DNA of 15,691 nt from Oehlia diaphana (lineage: Eukaryota > Glomeromycota > Glomeromycetes > Glomerales > Glomeraceae): NCBI GenBank assembly GCA_003833135.1, contig QZLH01000394.1:69700-85390 (forward strand). The letters run 5' to 3'. The first letter of the stretch is position 1. Each line of letters begins with the position of its first letter. Shown one piece after another: positions 9,366 to 15,691 of this stretch. A program made the position numbers and the translations under genes. Under the pieces are notes generated by a model, which saw nothing but the letters and a program-made list of their open reading frames with translations, did not search any database and had not been told where the DNA came from.

Positions 9366-9506
9366 TAACAAAGTTACGAGGCCATTTCTTACATTAATAA
9401 TAAAATTCCTAAAAAAATCAGACCTCAAGATAGACAAACTACTTAAAGTCCAAATTGCAAAATAACTTACTAGTTAATATAAAAAAAAGGCTTCGTAACT
9501 TTGTAA
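9366..9506. mobile_element. 135-bp inverted-repeat element with TAA target duplication
   Basis: The element 9369-9503 starts CAAAGTTACGAGGCC and ends GGCTTCGTAACTTTG, reverse complements with one mismatch. The similarity continues inward (TTTYTT-A-YATTAA) to about 31 bp with one indel and a few mismatches. It is flanked on both sides by TAA (9366-9368, 9504-9506). A 3-bp TWA duplication with short inverted termini is the pattern of PIF/Harbinger-type miniature elements, which need a transposase from elsewhere. An unpaired TCGTAACTTTG at 9831-9841 may be a third end of the family. A Tc1/mariner assignment (TA duplication) fits less symmetrically. Confidence 0.6.
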
Positions 9507-9830
9507 ATATGGTTCAGAGAACTAATAAGTGCAAAAATATTTGAGAAAGAAGTTGTTCGATCTGTGCATCCAAAAAAATGGGCCATTTTTTATAGTCGTT
9601 TATCCAATTATAAATTTTTTAATACTGTATAATCTAAAATTAACACTCATTAGCCGGGATGATTCATATTGTTAACTTGACCATTTTTCAAGGTACTTAC
9701 ATTTTCATTTGACTTCGCATTCCTTTCAGTATACTCGCCAAATAAAATTATTGTAAATCTCATCTTTATATCGAGGCTTGATTTTTTCCTATCGAATGGC
9801 AGATATTTTATATTAAATGTAACAATATTT

Positions 9831-9841
9831 TCGTAACTTTG
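9831..9841. repeat. solo copy of the TAA-element terminus
   Basis: TCGTAACTTTG repeats the last 11 bases of the element ending at 9503. It is followed by TTTACGAG, giving a near-palindromic arrangement. No second end is visible, so it may be a remnant. Confidence 0.4.
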
Positions 9842-10792
9842 TTTACGAGGTTGTGAATGAATTCATATAATTTATTTCTTAATAGAGCTGTATATAATTT
9901 AAAAAAGCATGTATACCATATACTGTAAACGCCGGTTCCAATTTAAAAAGCAAATAAAGAAATACAGAAATTTATTTAGAATGCAACCAAGGGAATTCTA
10001 CTTCAAGAAATTAAATTGGATCTTCGTTATTTTATGATATTACATTCAGTTTTGTTGACTGACCAGTGACCACCCAACTGTTACGTGCTGCAATTAAAAA
10101 TAATAATGGCAATAATAGATAATGATAACTTCTGTGAACCTATCATTGTTAAAATTTTTTTTTTATACATAATGTTCGATGGAAGATTTTGCTATCATGC
10201 TCTTTTTTTTGCAGCGTTAGTTTCCAAGTGAGAAAGACATGACTAAAAACAATAAATAGGAAAATTTATTTTATTTTATTTTATTTATTTTTTATAAATC
10301 TTTTATTGAAAAAAAAAATTTTTTCGAATCTTATTTTTAAAATTTTCAATTTTTCATTTAACTAGAAAAATGTAAAAAGATAGACTTCGGCATTGACAAT
10401 AAAAATAACCGATATAATTAACAGATTTAGTTCTATTATTGATATAATAATTGAACTTAAAATAAGAACATCGTATGTTTGGATCCTATTCAACCATATG
10501 CTTTTGTTATTATAAAACTTTAATAATAAATTATAAAGTTTTATTATTTTCCCAAACACACTTTATCTATGAAACTCCATAAATGTATTAACCATAATTC
10601 TAAATTTTCATTCATAAAACTATTTTAATTTATATTTAATATATTAGTATAAATTGAGTATTTTTAATTTTGAAATTTTTTTGTATACGTACATTATTTA
10701 AAACAAATTTTACTTGGTTTATAATTCCGATCCAAGTCCTTTTTCTTTTTGTAGGTCACTGGAATTTCTTTTTTGTAAGAGTGTTAACCCTT

Positions 10793-11045
10793 GAAGACTT
10801 GGATGATTGCAGATACTTTATGAGAGTTTGTTTTCAATTAAGCTAAAGAAATATTAGTTTTTTTTTTATTTTTTTAGATTGCCTAACTCCGGGGAGGTGA
10901 GGGGGTATGCACGTGTTTTCGCGTTTTCTCTTTTTCTTTCTTTTGCTTCTGTTTCTCTTTAAACCATTATTTTCTTTGCTTCTTTCTTTAAAATTAATTA
11001 GAATGGGAAAAAAGTATTTAGTTTTCACTGAGAAGACTTGGATGA
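10793..11045. repeat. 14-bp direct repeats enclosing 225 bp
   Basis: GAAGACTTGGATGA occurs at 10793-10806 and again at 11032-11045. The enclosed 225 bases include a T-tract, a short GC-rich patch (10881-10905) and a C/T-rich stretch. The direct repeats could be a long target-site duplication, but I see no terminal inverted repeats and no poly-A tail next to either copy, so the origin is unresolved. Confidence 0.5.
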
Positions 11046-11487
11046 ACCTGGACTTATAGATAATTTTGGTTGCAATAGGTGGTTTTGATAGGGGCGGAAA
11101 TTTTCATAATATTTGTACTTTGTTTATTTTTATTTTTTATTTAATTTAATAAAGTAGAATTAAATTTATGTAAATACAAACATAATAAACTCAGTGACCA
11201 AATGAACATATAATTTCATGATAAAATCAGTGACTAAATCATGTAAATCTGTAGGAATCCCGTGCAAATTCTGTATACAAGCCATATTTTTAGTGATACG
11301 GAATTGTGCATTTTTCCTTATCCTTTCAACGGACTATTATGATACGTTATTTCTAAGGAAAAAAATCGTATAAAAACTTTATAAAAAACGTATACAATTT
11401 TTTTATAGGGTACTCGAGCACGAGTGATACAGAAAGTTGTGGAGTCCAGTCGACTAAAATGAATGGAGTACGGTACTAAAAACGATG

Positions 11488-11896
11488 CTGAGTACGGGAG
11501 AATCTTACCACACTACCCTGTGATGATTTTGTCACATGGTCACGTGCTGACCTGTTTACATTTTTTTATTATGTTTCTGAGGGACATTTTTTTTATTAGC
11601 TGATCTTTGATACTTTGCTATGTTGAATTTAGTCCGAGGTGTCCTTCTGTCCATATATACCTCGTCTTCTGTTGGTCGTAACAGAGGATTAGTCTTGTTC
11701 CTTAAAAACGTAGTTTGGGTCCTCCCATGGATGACAGATTTATGTTGAACTTCTTTCTTTAATTAGTAGTTTGGTTCTTTTTACGATCCTGCCATTCTTC
11801 ACATAAAATAAATAAATAAATATTATTAGCTGATCTCTATTTTGTCACCTGCATTTTGACAGGGTAGTGCGGTAAGATTCCCTCCCCCTGAGTACG
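11488..11896. mobile_element. 391-bp element with 9-bp target duplication (Mutator-like?)
   Basis: The direct repeat CTGAGTACG lies at 11488-11496 and 11888-11896. Just inside are inverted arms: GAATCTTACCACACTACCCT from 11500, and its counterpart ending at 11880, matching at 21 of 22 positions. The right side has four extra bases between arm and duplication (CCTCCCC). A 9-bp duplication is typical of Mutator-like (MULE) transposons. At 391 bp without an open frame it would be non-autonomous. The interior contains CACGTG (11541-11546) and a 14-bp direct repeat TTATTAGCTGATCT (11593-11606, 11823-11836). It lies about 950 bases upstream of the membrane-protein gene. Confidence 0.65.
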
Positions 11897-12265
11897 TTAC
11901 ACTCGTAATACGCAAAACTTTTATCACAGTTGTGCCAATAAAAATAAAAGAATTATATACAATTTTAATAATATTTATAAAAGTTAATATTCATCTTTAT
12001 TTGATATTTAACCACACGAAAGAAAGCAAAAATTTAGTTCAAAAATTCAATTAAAGAATAAAAAACCGTGCGTTTAAACACCATAGTATTACAATCGTTT
12101 AATTAAAAAATTTATTAATTAATTCTTCATTAACTACTTCGTAATTGGGCGTTAATGCACAATAAGCAAAAAAAATGAATTATGAAATTTAGCGGCATAC
12201 GCTAAATAAAAAAAGATTTTTATACAGTTTTATATACGTACAGAACCGTACAGTGTATTACTAGT

Positions 12266-12427
12266 GTAACAGCAGCAAAAATTACCTTCTTGACCCGTCT
12301 CACCTAATCAACACTGCATAAATCATCGCACCCCACTGACCCCCTTGCTATAAAATATTTATTTATATTATGCAGAGGGGTGATGATATGGTTACACGGG
12401 TCAAGAAGGTAATTTTGCGTAACAGCA
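12266..12427. mobile_element. 144-bp miniature element with 9-bp target duplication (Mutator-like)
   Basis: The direct repeat GTAACAGCA (12266-12274 and 12419-12427) directly abuts an element at 12275-12418. Its left end begins GCAAAAATTACCTTCTTGAC and its right end is the reverse complement with one missing A, giving about 23 bp of near-perfect inverted repeat (21 bp uninterrupted: 12278-12298 and 12396-12416). Weaker inward similarity reaches a shared TGCATAA. A 9-bp duplication flush with inverted termini is the signature of a MULE-derived miniature element. There is no coding capacity. It lies about 420 bases before the ATG of the membrane-protein gene. Confidence 0.8.
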
Positions 12428-12842
12428 CTGTACTCCATTCGGATTCTACAACTATTCGTCTCACCTCTTGTGCATATGGGTTTTGTTTATTCGTAACAAT
12501 ATTTTTTTTTTTTAATATAGGCTAACTATTTTAATGCATAGTCCCTCATTACAATGAATAAATTTATCTTCGGATGTTGCATTCCTAAGTTGTGTATTTT
12601 TGTAAAAGAATTACCTCCAATACTTGCTTGTGCACAGTTATGTTTTTGCATATTTTTTGTTAACAATATTTCCATATTTGATTGATTCAATAATCCACCT
12701 GATCACCTCATTATAATGAATAAAAGAGAGAAATTTATCTTCGGATGTTGCATATAAAGTTCTGTATTTTTGCAAAGAATTACCCTCCTCGTTTATTATC
12801 ATTAACTCTTTTTTCAAACATAAACTGAGAAATCATTTCCCA
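12428..12842. promoter_or_regulatory. upstream region of the membrane-protein gene, with duplicated block
   Basis: A block of about 70 bases occurs twice, 171 bases apart. Both copies contain an identical 23-bp core, AATTTATCTTCGGATGTTGC extended by three bases (12560-12582 and 12731-12753), preceded by CATTAYAATGAATAAA and followed by a GTATTTTTG...AAGAATTACC stretch. The second copy overlaps a TATAAA (12753-12758) about 85 bases before the ATG, a plausible TATA box that the first copy lacks. The layout suggests duplication of a promoter segment. Confidence 0.6.
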
Positions 12843-14435
12843 ATGGCTGATAAATACGACCCAACAACCGATGTTCACAATTTATTTATGTTCGTTATGA
12901 TTCCGATCCTCGTGAATTTTACTCTTTCGTTCAATTACAAAAAATATATGATGAAATTTTTAATACTTACATATGGAATTTTTGTTTCGATTTATTTTGT
13001 ACTACCTACTGTACTTTATTCTTATCGCAGCAACTTCTTTGAAATTTTTGGAAAAACACGCTTTATTATAATATATTTTGCGTTACCTTTTCTTCTTATG
13101 TACGCTACCAGCTTTATATATTTCATATTAGAATTATATAAAGTTATTAAATCATCAGAATCCAGAAACATTATTAAAGCAATATCAGAATCATATAAAA
13201 CTATTATTACTGATAGAAATATCGCAGATATTTACAGGTGGTTGTTTATAGTTAGTGATTTCATTGTAAATATATATTACTACTCTTATTTCTGTGAAAT
13301 TACCTTTAAAACATCCAATCATTTATATATAGTTATACCAATATCTTGCATATATTTTATTGCTTTATTAATGTCCCTTTACGGTCGATATAAACCCAAG
13401 TTTAACCGCTCAATGCTAATTTTAATGACTACTAGTTTTATCCTTAAGGTTTTTGTTATCGTAACACTATTATCAACATCTACAATTGTCACAAACTCTT
13501 TATTAGCTATTTTTACAATCCCAGTATCTCTTGCTTACGACTTTTTCAAAGAAAAACAGGGAAATAAATCTTCGCGTTCGCAGAAAACATTAAATAAACT
13601 TTTGAAAGAATTGAAAGAATCGGTTGGTAGTGAGTTGTTTGACACATTAAATAAACTTATGGATGAATTGGAAAACAATAAACTTATGGATGAATCAGAA
13701 AACAATAAACTTATGGATGAATCAGAAAACAATAAACTTATGGATGAATCAAAAAACAATAATCTTGAGGATAAATCAGAAAACAATGATGAACTGAAAC
13801 AATTGACTGGTTTAAATAATAAAAATGTATTCTCCAGTTTATCTGATATTATATCAAGTACTAATAATGAATATTACTCTATGAAAGAGATATTATTTAG
13901 AGATACTAAAGAAGGAAAAGATAGAGCAATAAAGAGGACTCAAAAAGTAATTCATTATTATTACTTTTTTGGAAAAGCATTTAAGATTCGCTTATATTAC
14001 TTCAAGGAATTAGTCAATAAACAACATAAAGAACGTAAAGAACGTAAAGAACGTGAAGAACGTAGAGAACGTAGAGAACGTGAAGAACGTGAAGAATGTG
14101 AAGAACGTAAGGCTCAAGCACTAGTTATTGAAGAGGTTAGGAAACAACTTTCTCATATGTATGTTGAACGGACATTATCTATTGCTCAGAAAGTCTATGA
14201 ATTTTTTAATATGATCGGTGGTAAAGATAAAATGCAAATAAAATCTTTTTCTGCGGAAAAAATTTCAGAATTAAGTTCCGATGATATTGATTATATATTG
14301 GCTGAGCTCGCAATTGGAGAGGATCAAGAAGAGAAAAATCAAAAGGAGAATCAAAAAGTGATAAATCAAGAAGAGGATCAAAAAGAGATTTATACAGAAG
14401 AGGAAAGGAAAATAAGACCAGATGAGATTGTTTAA
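12843..14435 (+). CDS. multi-pass membrane protein with coiled-coil tail and amino-acid repeats, 530 aa
   Basis: A single uninterrupted frame with ATG in good context (CCCAATGG). The N-terminal 235 residues are hydrophobic, with about six or seven likely membrane spans: near 13-30, 39-60, 73-96, 133-150, 160-180, and 191-232 (probably two). No cleaved signal peptide is obvious. The C-terminal half is hydrophilic. Five tandem 9-residue repeats of the type NKLMDESEN fill 270-314; a spacer with helices follows; then nine XER triplets (KER, EER, RER) at 396-422 form a highly charged helix; an EVRKQLSHMYVERTLSIAQKV helix follows; the tail is Q/E/K-rich (ENQKVINQEEDQKE). No catalytic motif or known family is recognised. 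It is probably an integral membrane protein with a long cytoplasmic, possibly oligomerising, arm. An AATAAA at 14453-14458 follows the TAA stop. Confidence 0.8.
   Translation: MADKYDPTTDVHNLFMFVMIPILVNFTLSFNYKKYMMKFLILTYGIFVSIYFVLPTVLYSYRSNFFEIFGKTRFIIIYFALPFLLMYATSFIYFILELYKVIKSSESRNIIKAISESYKTIITDRNIADIYRWLFIVSDFIVNIYYYSYFCEITFKTSNHLYIVIPISCIYFIALLMSLYGRYKPKFNRSMLILMTTSFILKVFVIVTLLSTSTIVTNSLLAIFTIPVSLAYDFFKEKQGNKSSRSQKTLNKLLKELKESVGSELFDTLNKLMDELENNKLMDESENNKLMDESENNKLMDESKNNNLEDKSENNDELKQLTGLNNKNVFSSLSDIISSTNNEYYSMKEILFRDTKEGKDRAIKRTQKVIHYYYFFGKAFKIRLYYFKELVNKQHKERKERKEREERRERREREEREECEERKAQALVIEEVRKQLSHMYVERTLSIAQKVYEFFNMIGGKDKMQIKSFSAEKISELSSDDIDYILAELAIGEDQEEKNQKENQKVINQEEDQKEIYTEEERKIRPDEIV
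13650..13784 (+). repeat. 27-bp coding minisatellite, five copies
   Basis: Five in-frame 27-bp units encode NKLMDELEN, NKLMDESEN twice, NKLMDESKN and NNLEDKSEN. The middle two are identical at the DNA level and the outer ones have drifted, the usual pattern of recent unequal exchange in the centre of an array. Changes in copy number keep the frame. Confidence 0.9.
14028..14108 (+). repeat. 9-bp coding microsatellite, nine copies (XER)
   Basis: Nine units close to RAAGAACGT or AGAGAACGT encode KER, KER, KER, EER, RER, RER, EER, EEC, EER. The array produces a very long charged helix, and its length can change without breaking the frame. One unit carries TGT (Cys) in place of CGT (Arg). Confidence 0.9.
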
Positions 14436-14762
14436 TAGTTAACATTTATCATAATAAAGTTTGTCCCCTCGTATGTTTAGAAAATAAATACTGTACGACA
14501 AGTGCATCAAATATTAAATCTATTTGTGAAATTTATGGAGCGCAAAATATTTTTTTTTAATTTTTGCAAATTATATAAATTATGTATAATTATAATTAGT
14601 TAGGGTAGTTAAATGAACCTATTTGTGCGTGTAGAAGGGTGGATAGTTCATTTTGAACGATACATCTTAACTTCCTAATATTGTAGTTATATAATAATGT
14701 AGATCACCTTTTTTGTAATTTTTCTTAATTTTCTAATAAAGTAATAAATTTTAACATCGTAA
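14436..14762. other. 3' flank of the membrane-protein gene
   Basis: AT-rich sequence with a candidate polyadenylation signal AATAAA (14453-14458). Nothing else that I can support. Confidence 0.5.
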
Positions 14763-14963
14763 AAAAAAAAATTAATACGTTTCAATTATTATCTGAAAAG
14801 AATTCTTTATATAAATACTGAACCTGGAATTCATCATATTTTTAAATTTAACATTCCAGAATATATTTTACAAACTCTTCAAAATAAAGTTGCTGATTGT
14901 AACATCTTTGCAACAGTTATTGATAAAAAAGAAAAAGATGTCTTTAACTATCAAGTTGTTTGA
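14763..14963 (+). pseudogene. coding remnant without a start codon
   Basis: A frame open from a TAA at 14760 to TGA at 14961-14963 has coding-like composition in its second part, from about 14820 (EPGIHHIFKFNIPEYILQTL, then VADCNIFATVIDKKEKDVFN). There is no ATG and no clear splice acceptor at its left edge, so it is more likely a relic of a repeated gene family than an exon. The function is unknown. Confidence 0.35.
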
Positions 14964-15080
14964 ATATCCCCACTATCGTACCCACACACTAATCTTATCT
15001 AATGTTTTACACTAGAAACCTAGGTTTCTAGAACTTCCTCTGCAAAGGTTTTAGGAAATGTGTTCCTAATACTATAAGAA

Positions 15081-15479
15081 TTATTCTTTTTGTAAAAATT
15101 TCTGCGCACAAATCTTTCCTTTACCATAATCATTTATTTCAACTGCTACATCTAAGGTAAATTTTTTTTCAGTCATAATTCTATCGGTAATACATTTAAA
15201 ACGAGTCCAAATGTCGCAAGAAATACCTTCAGAAGATACATTGGACAAAGAGTTGACGGCTGAGTTAATTGTTTCCGTTTCATTTTACTCTTCGAGCAGT
15301 CTCGTATGACATAATTTAAAAAAATTTGATATATGTTCTTCCCATTCACGTGTAGTATCTAAATTAGTGATGTCAACTTAACTGATGAGTTTTAACATAG
15401 CATAGTTATAGTTAAAGCAAAAAACTTACGTGATCATTGAAACTATTTTAATATGTTAAACCACTTCATCTACAGACAT
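15081..15479 (-). pseudogene. broken two-exon gene remnant
   Basis: On the minus strand an ATG at 15479 begins MSVDEVV, then an in-frame TAA, then HIKIVSMIT and a strong GTAAGT donor at 15429. After an acceptor near 15382 a coding-like stretch follows: VDITNLDTTREWEEHISNFF, then LCHTRLLEE, a second TAA (15287-15285), and about 67 more residues (ETETINSAVNSLSNVSSEGI, DIWTRFKCITDRIM, KKFTLDVAVEINDYGKGK, ending AQKFLQKE) to a TAA at 15083-15081. The splice would itself create a further stop. The two TAA codons interrupt otherwise good coding sequence, so this is best read as a pseudogene. No family is recognised. Confidence 0.5.
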
Positions 15480-15691
15480 TTTTTATTACCTTTTTTTAAC
15501 TATAAAATGTTTTACAATAACAATTAAATTTTATCAATTTTATAACAAAGTTTTTTAAAATAATACAATTTATTATTGTCCGGAGCGTAGCGAAGGACTA
15601 TTTATTGTACGGAACTAGATAAATTTGTAGTACCGGTTTAACCCATGCATTTTTCCTTCCTTCCACCTACGTCACTATAATTTAGCCCCTG
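15480..15691. other. right edge, repeat-like hairpin
   Basis: No gene visible. GTCCGGAGCGTAGCGAAGGAC (15578-15598) is a GC-rich, imperfectly palindromic string in AT-rich surroundings, flanked by ATTATT and TATTTATT. It resembles the GC-rich hairpin at 8834-8848 in character, not in sequence, and may mark a mobile-element end. Confidence 0.4.

Larger units (their letters stand above)
8849..12265. other. AT-rich gene-free segment with mobile-element remnants
   Basis: No convincing gene. Open frames at 10362-10559 (-) and 10843-11028 (-) start at GTG and reflect low-complexity A/T or C/T tracts. The region holds a pentanucleotide TTTTA microsatellite (about 10265-10286), the TAA-flanked element at 9366-9506, a 14-bp direct repeat pair (10793 and 11032), a variant of the start-of-window repeat (11389-11410) and the 391-bp element (11488-11896). 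Confidence 0.5.

Noticed and set aside
9573..9592. AAAAAATGG-g-CCATTTTTT palindrome
   Set aside because: Mostly A/T homopolymer arms, easily formed by chance in this composition.
10265..10290. TTTTA repeat considered as an origin or telomere-like tract
   Set aside because: A simple microsatellite of a few units with no supporting structure.
10362..10559. Hydrophobic open frame on the minus strand
   Set aside because: It starts at GTG in A/T-rich DNA; the isoleucine/leucine richness follows from base composition.
10843..11028. Lysine/arginine-rich open frame on the minus strand
   Set aside because: It starts at GTG and is a translation of a C/T-rich tract (KRKKKRKR), not a credible protein.
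13535..13786. Serine-rich minus-strand frame
   Set aside because: It is the antisense shadow of the 27-bp coding repeats in the membrane-protein gene.
1..15691. CRISPR array or prokaryotic defence system
   Set aside because: No regularly spaced direct repeats with unique spacers; the genes are spliced and the layout is eukaryotic.

Overview
The window looks like nuclear DNA of an AT-rich eukaryote with small spliceosomal introns. The best fit is a filamentous fungus with a repeat-laden genome, such as an arbuscular mycorrhizal fungus (Glomeromycotina, Rhizophagus-like). The support is strongly AT-rich intergenic DNA, short introns with GTAAGT-type donors and YAG acceptors (one with an ACTAAC branch site), lineage-orphan proteins, and many small transposon-like repeats. 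No bacterial operons, Shine-Dalgarno sites, rRNA or tRNA genes were seen. The taxonomic call is inference, not proof.

Layout. 1-747: gene-free repeat DNA. 748-978 (-): a 76-residue protein with a possible helix-turn-helix. 1344 to about 2114 (-): an intron-rich orphan gene that emerges only after splicing; its first exon is unresolved. 2754-3489 (+): a three-exon, 197-residue orphan gene whose splice phases all agree. 4071-5347 (-): a multi-exon gene with a histidine-triad (HIT) motif, whose coiled-coil tail is out of frame behind a 13-base homopolymer. 5348-12842: about 7.5 kb without a convincing gene. This gap holds palindromic GTGACC/GGTCAC repeats, a 135-bp TAA-flanked inverted-repeat element, and two elements (391 and 144 bp) flanked by 9-bp direct repeats, as expected for non-autonomous Mutator-like transposons. 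12843-14435 (+): a single-exon, 530-residue membrane protein with about six or seven hydrophobic segments and two in-frame minisatellites. 14763-15479: two broken coding remnants on opposite strands.

The genes do not form a pathway. They look like isolated accessory genes in a repeat-rich compartment. The most informative points are the three small transposon footprints with recognisable target-site duplications, the HIT-motif gene with its homopolymer frame break, and the membrane protein whose 27-bp and 9-bp coding repeats should vary in number between strains. I found no clear evidence of a previously undescribed multi-gene system.
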